Positions 10,239 through 18,028 of a DNA stretch of 64,000 nt are shown here, piece by piece. A program made the translations under genes and the position numbers. The notes under the pieces were generated by a model. That model saw only the letters and a list, made by a program, of their open reading frames with translations, was not told where the DNA came from and did not search any database. The stretch spans positions 1,054,001 to 1,118,000 of the forward strand of contig NZ_CP009922.3 of the NCBI RefSeq assembly GCF_000993785.3, given 5' to 3'. Position 1 is the first letter of the stretch. Every line of letters begins with the position of its first letter. The stretch comes from Streptomyces xiamenensis (GTDB lineage Bacteria; Actinomycetota; Actinomycetes; Streptomycetales; Streptomycetaceae).

Positions 10239-10418
10239 TTACGCGACGGCCGCCGGCCCCCGCCGGCCCGGCCATCGCCGCCCGCTGATCTGTCCCGGCT
10301 CGCTGCCGATGTGGTACCGCACCCGCCGCCCAAGGATCCGCCGGGCGGGCGCGCGGCAGCCGCGCGGCGCGGCGCCCCGGGCCAGCCGGGGGAAGTCGGT
10401 GGGGGTGACGGCGGGCAT
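10239..10418 (-). CDS. trpM: Tryptophan biosynthesis modulator TrpM
   Basis: A 59-residue basic protein whose ATG lies 5 bp past the trpC stop. The core GCRAPARRILGRRVRYHIG followed by SEPGQISGRRW matches, as I recall it, the small TrpM (TrpX) protein found between trpC and trpB in Streptomyces, which modulates tryptophan synthesis by an incompletely understood route. Arg-rich composition and lack of any enzyme motif fit a regulatory role. The position in the operon supports the call as strongly as the sequence does. It is easily missed because a longer overlapping frame covers it. Confidence 0.75.
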   Translation of the reverse strand: MPAVTPTDFPRLARGAAPRGCRAPARRILGRRVRYHIGSEPGQISGRRWPGRRGPAAVA

Positions 10419-10423
10419 CGTGA

Positions 10424-11230
10424 TCAGCGCCCGTGCCGCAGCGCGGGGTGCTCGCCGGCCGCCACCAGGTCGGCCACCGCCGTACGCGGGTCGCGCCCAG
10501 TCACCAGCGACTCGCCGACCAGTACGGCGTCGGCGCCCTCGTTGGCGTACGCGATCAGGTCGTGCGGCCCACGCACGCCCGACTCGGCGACCTTGATCAG
10601 GCGGTCGGGGATCTCGGGGGCGACCCGGGCGAAGGTGCCCCGGTCGACCTCCAGGGTCTTCAGGTTGCGCGCGTTCACCCCGATGATCTTCGCGCCGGCG
10701 GCCACCGCCCGCTCCGCCTCGTCCTCGTCGTGCGCCTCCACCAGCGGCGTCAGACCGATCGACTCGGCCCGCTCCACCAGCGACACCAGCGCGTCCTGCT
10801 CCAGGGCGGCCACGATCAGCAGCACCAGGTCGGCGCCGTACGCCCGCGCCTCCCACAGCTGGTAGGAGGTGACGACGAAGTCCTTGCGCAGCACCGGGAT
10901 GTCGACCTTGGCGCGGACCGCCTCCAGGTCGGCGAGCGAGCCGCCGAAGCGGCGCTCCTCCGTCAGGACGGAGATCACCGCGGCGCCGCCCGCCTCGTAG
11001 TCGGCGGCGAGCCCGGCCGGGTCGGCGATCGCGGCCAGCGCGCCCTTGGACGGGCTGGAGCGCTTGACCTCGCAGATCACCCGGACCCCGTCGCCGCGCA
11101 GGGCGGCGACCCCGTCCCTGGCCGCGGGCGCCTTCGCGGCGCGCTGCTTGAGCTCGTCGAGGCTGACACGCGCCTGCCGTTCGGCGAGGTCCGCGCGTAC
11201 ACCTTCGATGATCTCGTCGAGCACACTCAC
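10424..11230 (-). CDS. trpC: Indole-3-glycerol phosphate synthase
   Basis: Closes the ring of CdRP to form indole-3-glycerol phosphate, the substrate of TrpA. The protein has 268 residues in a TIM barrel. [13 protein letters not shown] (51-63) carries the catalytic Glu and Lys, VLRKDF (about 115) a second catalytic Lys, and GVNARNLKT and ESGV the substrate loops. The start is GTG at 11230 with a good AGGAGG ahead. TrpC and trpM are only 5 bp apart. The preceding step, catalysed by TrpF in most bacteria, is probably supplied by PriA (34897-35634). Confidence 0.96.
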   Translation of the reverse strand: MSVLDEIIEGVRADLAERQARVSLDELKQRAAKAPAARDGVAALRGDGVRVICEVKRSSPSKGALAAIADPAGLAADYEAGGAAVISVLTEERRFGGSLADLEAVRAKVDIPVLRKDFVVTSYQLWEARAYGADLVLLIVAALEQDALVSLVERAESIGLTPLVEAHDEDEAERAVAAGAKIIGVNARNLKTLEVDRGTFARVAPEIPDRLIKVAESGVRGPHDLIAYANEGADAVLVGESLVTGRDPRTAVADLVAAGEHPALRHGR

Positions 11231-11304
11231 GCGGCGGCCTCCTGTCGTCAGGGCGGGATCGGGATGGGTCGGACACACCGATGGTATCCGGCTCGGGGCA
11301 GAGG

Positions 11305-11760
11305 TTACGCCCACGGCGGGGGGAGGGGCAGATTGCGCAGCACCGTGAAGGCCGCCATACCTCCCAGCAGCGCCCAGCGGTACGGGGCGGCCGGTACGGG
11401 CACCGCCCCCGTTCTGCCGCGCACCTCCCGGACCAGCCACCACAGCAGGGCGACGCCCAGGACGAGCGCGGCGAGCACCACCAGCGCGTTGGACGCGAGC
11501 GCCTCCCCCAGCCGGCCGTGCGCCAGGGCGTGGGCGGCGCGCAGGCCCCCGCAGCCGGGGCACTGCCAGCCGGTCAGCGCGGGCAGCGGGCAGGCGGGAT
11601 AGGGGCTGGAGGGCGCGCCCGGGTCCACCGCGGCGACCACCGCCCAGGCGGCGCCCGCGGTGCCGAGCGCGGCGAGCGGGGCGGCGGCACGCCGCGCCCG
11701 GACCCGCACGGTCATGCGGGCTGCGGAACGGACGGTGGGCGGCTGCGCGGAGTCCGGCAC
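11305..11760 (-). CDS. DUF2752 membrane protein
   Basis: A 151-residue protein with three or four membrane segments and the DUF2752 hallmark [13 protein letters not shown] near residue 67, preceded by [10 protein letters not shown]. The CxxC pair next to a membrane segment suggests metal or redox binding, but the function is unknown. It lies inside the trp gene string of Streptomyces on the same strand. ATGs at 11760 and 11715 are both possible starts; the shorter form begins [13 protein letters not shown]. Confidence 0.75.
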   Translation of the reverse strand: MPDSAQPPTVRSAARMTVRVRARRAAAPLAALGTAGAAWAVVAAVDPGAPSSPYPACPLPALTGWQCPGCGGLRAAHALAHGRLGEALASNALVVLAALVLGVALLWWLVREVRGRTGAVPVPAAPYRWALLGGMAAFTVLRNLPLPPPWA

Positions 11761-11853
11761 CCGCCCAGCATCCGTACCCGGACCGGGACGCGCAACGGCG
11801 CGGCGCCGATCGGGGGATCGGTGCCGCGCCGCGAAAAGGTCGCGCCGTGCCGG

Positions 11854-12135
11854 TCAGCTGCCGGCGGCGGCCGGTGCCGGGGCCGGCTCGTCGGTGCGCT
11901 CCGCCGCCGGGGCGGTGCGCTGCGCCGGAAGGGTCTCGGGCTTCTTGCCGTAGCCCGCCGCACGCATGGCCAGCCCGGCGACGACGCCGACGGCGGACAG
12001 GCCGACCCACGCGCCCAGGCCCACGAAGGGCTGGCCCGCGACCATGAAGTAACCGCCGACGATCGAGGCGGCGATCATGATGATGACGCCGGTCCAGGCG
12101 GCAGGGGTGTTGCCGTGGTCATCGTGGCCCGCCAT
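11854..12135 (-). CDS. HGxxPAAW family small membrane protein
   Basis: A 93-residue protein starting [16 protein letters not shown], which contains the HGxxPAAW motif that names this actinobacterial family. Two hydrophobic segments follow (about 15-33 and 40-60), then a Pro/Ala-rich tail. The ATG at 12135 has an AAGGAG site, so the in-frame extension to 12348 is rejected. Its function is unknown. It lies between the Trp-operon membrane protein and the DUF2752 gene, all on the same strand. Confidence 0.8.
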   Translation of the reverse strand: MAGHDDHGNTPAAWTGVIIMIAASIVGGYFMVAGQPFVGLGAWVGLSAVGVVAGLAMRAAGYGKKPETLPAQRTAPAAERTDEPAPAPAAAGS

Positions 12136-12238
12136 GCTGATGCTCCTTGTGTTCCTCGGTGGTGGGGTACGCCCGACCGCCATTGTGTCAGGCCCCTCCC
12201 GGAGGACGGATGAGGCCCTTGGTCCCGAACGGACGGCC

Positions 12239-12874
12239 TTAGGTCGTCGGATCCTCGCCCCGGTCCAGGGCCTTCCAGATGTCCTCCGGCCGGTCCGGGT
12301 CCACGGCGGTGCGGCGGCCCCGCCGTTCACCGCGCTCGCCCCGTTCACCGCGCTCGTAGCGGCCGGACATCGCCGGCCACTGCCGCCCGTAACTGAGCGC
12401 CAGCAGCCCGGCGATCAGCAGCAGCAGCCCGCCGAGCGCCGACAGCCACGGCCAGCCCGTGTGGCTGACGCTCGTCACCGCGGCCTCGGTCAGCCCGAGC
12501 GCGTCGGCCGCCGCCCGTTCCAGGGCCCGGGTGTCGGAGGCCCCCACCAGCGCGGCGCCGATCGCGCCGGCCCCGCTCAGCGCGAGGACGGAGGCGACGA
12601 TCATCCGCCCGGTGCGGCGTACGGCGAACACCGCGACCAGCGACGCGAGCCCGACGAGCGCCAGCGCGCTCGGCAGGTCCGAGACGGCGCTGCCGCTCGC
12701 CGTGACGGGCAGTTCGCCGGCGCCGAACCCGGACTGGCTCGCCTCGCCCTCGCCCCAGGTCTGGCCGGCGGCGATCAGGACGATGGCGGCCCCGGCGGCG
12801 CCGCTGAGCAGCGCCGCGCCGAGCGCGCGGCGCGGGGCGCGGGTGGGGCTGCTGCTGGCCGGCTCACGAGTCAC
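12239..12874 (-). CDS. Trp-region conserved membrane protein (TIGR02234 type)
   Basis: A 211-residue protein with about four membrane segments (roughly 18-37, 68-85, 92-112, 140-160), a short Trp- and Gly-containing extracytoplasmic loop, and a charged cytoplasmic tail with [12 protein letters not shown] repeats. It matches the actinobacterial family found next to trpE; its role is unknown but its linkage to trpE is conserved. The GTG start overlaps the trpE stop by 4 bp, pointing to coupled translation and perhaps a stoichiometric role. Confidence 0.8.
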   Translation of the reverse strand: MTREPASSSPTRAPRRALGAALLSGAAGAAIVLIAAGQTWGEGEASQSGFGAGELPVTASGSAVSDLPSALALVGLASLVAVFAVRRTGRMIVASVLALSGAGAIGAALVGASDTRALERAAADALGLTEAAVTSVSHTGWPWLSALGGLLLLIAGLLALSYGRQWPAMSGRYERGERGERGERRGRRTAVDPDRPEDIWKALDRGEDPTT

Positions 12875-14379
12875 CTCTCCACGCTACCGCGCAGCTTTGC
12901 GGCGGTTCCTACCGCCCTGAGTACCGCCGCCGCCTTGTTGCGGCACTCGGTGTCCTCGGCGACCGGGTCGGAGTCGGCGACCACACCCGCGCCGGCCTGG
13001 ACGTATGCGGTGCCCTCGCGCAGCAGCGCGGTGCGGATGGCGATGGCGGTGTCCGCGTCGCCCGCGAAGTCGAGATATCCGACACAGCCGCCGTACAGCC
13101 CGCGCCGTACCGGCTCCAGTTCCTCGATGATCTGCAGCGCGCGCGGCTTGGGGGCGCCGGACAGGGTCCCCGCCGGGAAGCAGGCGGTGAGCGCGTCGAA
13201 GGCGGTGCGGTCGGGGGCCAGGGTGCCGGTGACGGTGGAGACGATGTGCATGACGTGGCTGTAGCGCTCGACCGTCATGAAGTCGACCACCTCGACGCTG
13301 CCGGGGGCGCAGACCCGGCCCAGGTCGTTGCGGCCGAGGTCGACGAGCATCAGATGCTCGGCGCGTTCCTTGGGGTCGCCCAGCAGTTCCGTACCGAGGT
13401 CGGCGTCCTCCTGCGGGGTGGCGCCGCGCGGGCGGGTGCCGGCGATGGGGTGCAGCATCGCGCGCCCGTCCTCGACCTTGACGAGGGCCTCGGGGCTGGA
13501 GCCGACGATGTCGAAGCCGTCGAAGCGGAAGAGGTACATGTACGGGCTGGGGTTGGTGGCGCGCAGCACCCGGTAGACGTCCAGGGCGCTCGCCTCGCAC
13601 GGGGTCTCGAAGCGCTGCGAGGGCACCACCTGGAAGGCGTCGCCGGCCCGGATGTGCTCCTTGACGTCCTCGACGGCGGCGCGGAAGTCGGCGCCGCCCC
13701 AGTGCGCGGTGTACGGGGGCAGTTCGGAGGGCGGCAGGGGGGCGGCCTCGGCCGGTACGGGGCGGGCGAGGTCGGCGGTCATGGTGTCGAGGCGGGCCAC
13801 GGCGTCCGCGTACGCCTCGTCGACGCCGCTGGCGCGGTCGTTGTGGTTGATGGCGTTCGCGATGAGCAGCACGGTGCCGTCGCGGTGGTCCAGGACGGCG
13901 AGGTCGGAGGCGAGGAGCATGGTCAGTTCGGGCAGGCCCAGCTCGTCGCGGGTGTGCTCGCCGATGCGCTCCAGGCGGCGGACCACGTCGTAGCCGAGGT
14001 AGCCGACCATGCCGCCGGTGAACGGGGGCAGGCCCGGCTCGCGCGGGGTGTGCAGCGCGGTGAGGGTGGCGCGCAGGGCGTGCAGCGGGTCGCCGCCGGT
14101 GGGGACGCCGACCGGCGGGGTGCCCAGCCAGTGCGCCTGGCCGTCGCGCACGGTGAGGGCTGCGGCGCTGCGGACCCCGATGAAGGAGTAGCGGGACCAG
14201 GTGCGGCCGTTCTCGGCGGATTCCAGGAGGAAGGTGCCGGTGCGTTCGGCGGCGAGCTTGCGGTAGAGGCCGATGGGGGTGTCGCCGTCGGCGAGCAGCC
14301 GGCGGGTGACCGGGATGACTCTGCGGTCCTTGGCCAGTATCCGGAAGCGGTCGAGGTCCGGCGTTGCCTGGTGCGTCAT
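12871..14379 (-). CDS. trpE: Anthranilate synthase component I
   Basis: Makes anthranilate from chorismate, the first committed step to tryptophan, with a glutaminase partner (TrpG) that is not in this window. The protein has 502 residues. LLES at 51-54 is the tryptophan-binding motif, so feedback inhibition is expected. [10 protein letters not shown] (near 325) and [11 protein letters not shown] (near 410) are chorismate-binding blocks. The ATG at 14379 is 11 bp after the hisI stop. It is therefore cotranscribed with a histidine gene, as in other Streptomyces. Confidence 0.96.
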   Translation of the reverse strand: MTHQATPDLDRFRILAKDRRVIPVTRRLLADGDTPIGLYRKLAAERTGTFLLESAENGRTWSRYSFIGVRSAAALTVRDGQAHWLGTPPVGVPTGGDPLHALRATLTALHTPREPGLPPFTGGMVGYLGYDVVRRLERIGEHTRDELGLPELTMLLASDLAVLDHRDGTVLLIANAINHNDRASGVDEAYADAVARLDTMTADLARPVPAEAAPLPPSELPPYTAHWGGADFRAAVEDVKEHIRAGDAFQVVPSQRFETPCEASALDVYRVLRATNPSPYMYLFRFDGFDIVGSSPEALVKVEDGRAMLHPIAGTRPRGATPQEDADLGTELLGDPKERAEHLMLVDLGRNDLGRVCAPGSVEVVDFMTVERYSHVMHIVSTVTGTLAPDRTAFDALTACFPAGTLSGAPKPRALQIIEELEPVRRGLYGGCVGYLDFAGDADTAIAIRTALLREGTAYVQAGAGVVADSDPVAEDTECRNKAAAVLRAVGTAAKLRGSVER

Positions 14380-14390
14380 GGCTGGTGAGC

Positions 14391-14756
14391 CTACTGCCCG
14401 CCGCTGACCGGGAGGGGGTCCGCGTCGAAGCAGGTGCGGTCCCCGGTGTGGCAGGCGGCGCCGACCTGGTCGACCTTGACCAGCAGGGTGTCGCCGTCGC
14501 AGTCGAGGGAGACGGACTTGACGTGCTGGTGGTGTCCCGAGGTGTCGCCCTTGACCCAGTAGGCGCCGCGGCTGCGGGACCAGTACGTGCAGCGGCCGGT
14601 GGTGAGTGTGCGGTGCAGTGCCTCGTCGTCCATCCAGCCGAGCATGAGCACCTCGCCGGTGTCGTACTGCTGGGCGATGGCGGGGACCAGGCCGTCGGCG
14701 TTGCGCTTGAGGCGGGCGGCGACGGCGGGGTCGAGGTCGGATGCGGTGCGGGCCAT
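14391..14756 (-). CDS. hisI: Phosphoribosyl-AMP cyclohydrolase
   Basis: Opens the adenine ring of phosphoribosyl-AMP in the third step of histidine synthesis. The protein has 121 residues, the usual size of the single-domain form. Metal and substrate residues lie in [32 protein letters not shown] and [10 protein letters not shown]. It leads the trp superoperon, tying histidine and tryptophan expression together. A CACAAT -10-like hexamer ends exactly six bases before the ATG, so the transcript is probably leaderless. The start region faces the TIGR03085 gene. Confidence 0.95.
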   Translation of the reverse strand: MARTASDLDPAVAARLKRNADGLVPAIAQQYDTGEVLMLGWMDDEALHRTLTTGRCTYWSRSRGAYWVKGDTSGHHQHVKSVSLDCDGDTLLVKVDQVGAACHTGDRTCFDADPLPVSGGQ

Positions 14757-14823
14757 ACCCCTATTGTGCCGGGCGCGGCGCGGTGGATGGCCGGTGTGCG
14801 GGAGGGCGTCCTAGTCTGGAGGC
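14757..14823. promoter_or_regulatory. Divergent leaderless promoters, hisI and TIGR03085 gene
   Basis: Only 67 bp separate the two start codons. On the minus strand CACAAT (14763-14768) ends six bases before the hisI ATG; on the plus strand TAGTCT (14812-14817) ends six bases before the ATG at 14824. This spacing puts the transcription start at the start codon in both directions. The -35 regions are weak and would overlap. Confidence 0.5.
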
Positions 14824-15462
14824 ATGTCTACCCATGCCAAACGTGAACGACTGGTGCTCGCCGACCTGTTGGAAGAGGCCGGGCCCGATGCCCCGACGCT
14901 GTGCGAGGGCTGGAACACCCGTGACCTGGCGGCGCACGTGGTGGTGCGCGAGCGCCGCCCGGACGCGGCGGCGGGCATGGTGATCAAGCCGCTGGCGGCG
15001 CGCGGCGAGAACATCCGTACGGAGTTCGCCGCGAAGCCGTACGCGGAGCTGCTGGAGCTGATCCGGTCGGGCCCCGGGCGTACCTCGCCGTTCTCGCTGA
15101 AGCCGATCGACGAGGCGGCGAACACGGTGGAGTTCTTCATCCACGCCGAGGACGTGCGGCGGGCGGGGTCCCTGTGGAAGCCGCGGGAGCTGGATTCGGT
15201 GTTCACCGAGGCGCTGTGGAAGCGTCTGGAGTCCTCGGCGCGGCTGATGGGCCGCCGGAGCCCGGTGGGCCTGGTCCTGCGGCGGCCGAACGGGCAGACG
15301 GTGGTGGCCCAGAAGGGCACGCCGGTGGTCACGGTCACCGGGGATCCGGGCGAGCTGTTGCTGTTCTCCTCGGGCCGGCAGCGGGCGGCGAAGGTCTCCC
15401 TGGACGGCGAGGAGGCGGCGGTCCGGGCGGCCGGTACGGCGAAGATGGGCCTGACCGGCTGA
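14824..15462 (+). CDS. TIGR03085 family protein (DinB-like fold)
   Basis: A 212-residue protein of the mycothiol-dependent maleylpyruvate isomerase / DinB-like superfamily, TIGR03085 type. The N-terminal helix pattern LADLLEEAGPDAPTLCEGW followed by RDLAAHVVVRERRPD is the family signature; the His in LAAHVV and the His in FFIHAEDVRR (about 103) are likely metal ligands. The reaction is unknown; relatives use mycothiol or bind metal. It seems to be translated from a leaderless transcript (TAGTCT six bases before the ATG). It is divergent from hisI. Confidence 0.8.
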   Translation: MSTHAKRERLVLADLLEEAGPDAPTLCEGWNTRDLAAHVVVRERRPDAAAGMVIKPLAARGENIRTEFAAKPYAELLELIRSGPGRTSPFSLKPIDEAANTVEFFIHAEDVRRAGSLWKPRELDSVFTEALWKRLESSARLMGRRSPVGLVLRRPNGQTVVAQKGTPVVTVTGDPGELLLFSSGRQRAAKVSLDGEEAAVRAAGTAKMGLTG

Positions 15463-15634
15463 GGCGGGGGCGGGGGGTCACCGGGGCGGTGCTGTCACGA
15501 CGCCACGCCGGCAGCCGCTCGACCATGGGGCGTTCCAGGTCCCGGGCGGGATCGCAGGGTAGCAGCGCGGGCGACGGCGGCGGAGGTGTCATGCGGGGCA
15601 GCGCGGCAGCGTACCGCCGTCCTAGAGTGGCGGC

Positions 15635-16132
15635 ATGGCCGATGGCACCGTTCCCGTACTGATCGATGAAGGCGTCGAGTTCCCGGAGCCCGGGGCGGGT
15701 GAGCTGTGGGCCGTGGGGGCCGCGGTGGTCAATGAGCGCGGTGAGGTCTTCGCCCAACGGCGTTCGGCTCAGCGCCGGCTGTTCCCCGACACCTGGGATC
15801 TGGTGGGCGGCCACGTCGAACCGGGCGAGAGCGTCCTGGCGGCGCTGGTCCGCGAGGTGGCGGAGGAGACCGGCTGGCGGGTGCGCCGGGTGCGGCGCTC
15901 CCTGGGGGTGCTGACCTGGGAGGGCGACGACGGTCTCGGCCTGCGGCACGAGGTGGATTACCTGGTGGAGGTGGAGGGGGATCTGTCCGCGCCGCGCCTT
16001 GAGTGGTCCAAGCATCCGCGCTACGGCTGGTTCGGCCCGGACCGGCTGGAGGAGCTGAAGGAAAACCGGGCGCCCGAGGAGCAGTTGGTGTACGAGGTGG
16101 CGGCCAGGGCGCTGGGGATCGCCCCGTCCTGA
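15635..16132 (+). CDS. Nudix hydrolase
   Basis: A 165-residue Nudix hydrolase. The Nudix box runs from Gly59 to Trp81 and fits GX5EX7REUXEEXGU with all acidic residues present (REVAEE at 73-78). FAQRRSAQRRLFPDTWD resembles the isopentenyl-diphosphate isomerase-like and dATP/8-oxo-type subgroups, but the substrate cannot be told from sequence. TAGAGT at 15623-15628 ends six bases before the ATG, suggesting a leaderless mRNA. It stands alone between the TIGR03085 gene and the pectin locus. Confidence 0.85.
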   Translation: MADGTVPVLIDEGVEFPEPGAGELWAVGAAVVNERGEVFAQRRSAQRRLFPDTWDLVGGHVEPGESVLAALVREVAEETGWRVRRVRRSLGVLTWEGDDGLGLRHEVDYLVEVEGDLSAPRLEWSKHPRYGWFGPDRLEELKENRAPEEQLVYEVAARALGIAPS

Positions 16133-16226
16133 CCGCACCACCTGCACGTTCCTGTTCGCTCACGTGCGAATGCGTGCAGACGTCTTGACAGTCCGGTGAC
16201 CGGTTGGCAACACTCCCCGCGAATCA

Positions 16227-16238
16227 GCAAGCGCTTGC
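16227..16238. promoter_or_regulatory. LacI-type operator candidate 1
   Basis: A perfect 12-bp palindrome, GCAAGCGCTTGC, with the CG centre and A/T flanks typical of LacI-family operators (TGnAAnCGnTTnCA). It lies 114 bp before the acetylesterase start. See also 16261-16272 and 20207-20218. Confidence 0.5.
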
Positions 16239-16260
16239 ACTGTGTCGTGCGCATGACTAA

Positions 16261-16272
16261 TGAATCGATTCA
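16261..16272. promoter_or_regulatory. LacI-type operator candidate 2
   Basis: A perfect palindrome, TGAATCGATTCA, 80 bp before the acetylesterase start. Its CGATTCA half recurs in the element before the ABC importer (20207-20218), so one regulator could control both units. No LacI gene is in the window. Confidence 0.5.
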
Positions 16273-16340
16273 GATTCGTTGGGTGTGCCACCACGCCCGC
16301 ATGCGCCGCGCCCCGTACCACCCACCACATAGGAGTGATG

Positions 16341-17912
16341 ATGGGCGGAAGTGCTGCTACACCCACCCCGAGACCCCCGCACGGCCACCGCCACCGCCAC
16401 AGGCGCGGCCGTGGCCTGCTGCGCACCGTGATCACCTCGGTCGCCGCCGCCGCGACCGCCGTGGTGGGCCTCGCGCTGCCGGGCCAGGCCCAGGCCGCCG
16501 AGCCGATCACCGTGTACCTCGCCAGCGACTCCACCGTACAGACCTACGACCCGTACTGGGTCCCCCAGGCGGGCTGGGGCCAGGTCTTCGACCGGTTCTT
16601 CACCGATGACGTCACCATCGCCAACCACGCGATCGGCGGCCGCAGTTCCCGCAGCTTCATCGAGGAGGGACGGCTCGACGCCATCCTCGGCCAGATCAAG
16701 CCGGGCGACTATCTCTTCGTGCAGTTCGGCCACAACGACGCCACGGTCGACCGGCCCGAGCGCTACACCCCGCCGGACGACTACAAGGAATTCCTGCGCA
16801 ACGACTACATCCGGGGCGCCAAGGAACGCGGCGCCATCCCGGTCGTCGTCACCCCGGTCTCGCGCCGCTCCTTCAACGCCGACACCGGCCGGTTCAACGT
16901 CTCCTTCCCGCAGTACGTGGACCGCGCCATCGCGGTCGCGCAGGAGGAGAACGTGCCGCTGATCGACCTGTCCGCCTCCTCCCGCGCCTACCTGGACGGC
17001 ATCGGTCCCGAGGAGGCCAAGTCGGTCTTCCTGCACGTCCCGGCCGGCGTCTACCCCAACCGGCCCACCGGCACCGTGGACGACACCCACTTCCAGGAGT
17101 ACGGCGCCATCCAGATGGCCCGCCTGGTCGCCCAGGACGTCGCCGCCCTCAACACCCCGCTCGCCGGCCGCGTCACCGGCGCCGGCACCCCGGGCGCCGT
17201 CCCGGCCAAGCCCGGCGGGCTCGCCGCGCAGAACATCTCCAATCAAGGTGCCCGGCTCACCTGGAACGCGGTGGCCGGCGCCGACATCTACCGGGTCCAG
17301 CGCAAGCCGCAGGGCGCACCCGACAGCCAGTACACGCTGGCCACCACCTCCACCCTCCCGCTGGCCGACATCGGCGGCCTGGCCGAGGGCAGCGCCCACC
17401 AGGTGCGGGTGATCGCGGTCAACGCCCGGGGCGAGTCGGCCCCCTCCGACCCGCTCACCCTCACCACCCGCTCCGCCGACCACCGTTACGACTTCGGCCC
17501 GGTGGGCCAGGTGGTCGCGGCCGGCTACACCGAGGTCAACACCCAGACGCTGTACACCGCGCAGCGCGGCTACGGCTTCACCAGCACCGCCAATGTCATC
17601 GACCGCGACCGGGGCGGTGCGCTGGACGCCGTGCAGCGGGACTTCGTCGCGTACTTCGGCGGCACCTACGAGTTCCGGGCCGATGTCCCCAACGGCACGT
17701 ACTCGGCCACCGTCCACGTGGGCGATCTGCTCGGCTCCGCCCGTACCGTCCTCGCCTTCGAGGGCGTGGACCACGGCCAGGTCTCGGCCGGAACCGGCGC
17801 CGTCACCAAGGCCACGTTCAACGGGATCACCGTCACCGACGGGCAGCTGAACGTCACCATCTCCGGTCAGACCGCCCATCTCAACGGACTTGAGCTGACG
17901 AAGGTCGGCTGA
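16341..17912 (+). CDS. Secreted rhamnogalacturonan acetylesterase (CE12)
   Basis: Removes acetyl groups from the galacturonate residues of rhamnogalacturonan I so the lyase can cut it. The protein has 523 residues. An Arg/His-rich N-region and hydrophobic helix (25-48) end in AQA, with cleavage predicted near residue 52. The SGNH core carries the nucleophile Ser64 in ASDST, GHND (130-133) and the D247-x-x-H250 pair (VDDTH). A fibronectin type III domain (about 290-375) and a beta-sandwich beginning YDFGPV (about 380-523), probably sugar-binding, follow. The ATG at 16341 is five bases from AGGAG; 16338 is possible. It precedes the lyase by 116 bp. Confidence 0.88.
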   Translation: MGGSAATPTPRPPHGHRHRHRRGRGLLRTVITSVAAAATAVVGLALPGQAQAAEPITVYLASDSTVQTYDPYWVPQAGWGQVFDRFFTDDVTIANHAIGGRSSRSFIEEGRLDAILGQIKPGDYLFVQFGHNDATVDRPERYTPPDDYKEFLRNDYIRGAKERGAIPVVVTPVSRRSFNADTGRFNVSFPQYVDRAIAVAQEENVPLIDLSASSRAYLDGIGPEEAKSVFLHVPAGVYPNRPTGTVDDTHFQEYGAIQMARLVAQDVAALNTPLAGRVTGAGTPGAVPAKPGGLAAQNISNQGARLTWNAVAGADIYRVQRKPQGAPDSQYTLATTSTLPLADIGGLAEGSAHQVRVIAVNARGESAPSDPLTLTTRSADHRYDFGPVGQVVAAGYTEVNTQTLYTAQRGYGFTSTANVIDRDRGGALDAVQRDFVAYFGGTYEFRADVPNGTYSATVHVGDLLGSARTVLAFEGVDHGQVSAGTGAVTKATFNGITVTDGQLNVTISGQTAHLNGLELTKVG

Positions 17913-17936
17913 CCCCTTCCCCGGCCAGGCCCGGCT

Positions 17937-17959
17937 CCCGGCGGCCTCTTTCCGCCGGG
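17937..17959 (+). terminator. Hairpin between acetylesterase and lyase genes
   Basis: An 8-bp stem CCCGGCGG / CCGCCGGG with a 7-base loop in the 116-bp gap. It may reduce read-through into the lyase gene or protect the upstream mRNA end. Confidence 0.35.
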
Positions 17960-18028
17960 GCACGTCACGGGCCGGGCCACCCCACCGACCCCGCGAGAAC
18001 CTCGCGCCCATCGCACCAAGGAGCAAGG

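Noticed and set aside
10139..11276. A 345-codon minus-strand frame covering trpM and the antisense phase of trpC
   Set aside because: Only its last 59 codons (trpM) are supported; the remainder is trpC read in the wrong phase.
11231..11304. A Trp-rich leader peptide before trpC
   Set aside because: I looked for tandem Trp codons upstream of trpC (and of trpE) and found none, so no trp attenuator is called at those places.
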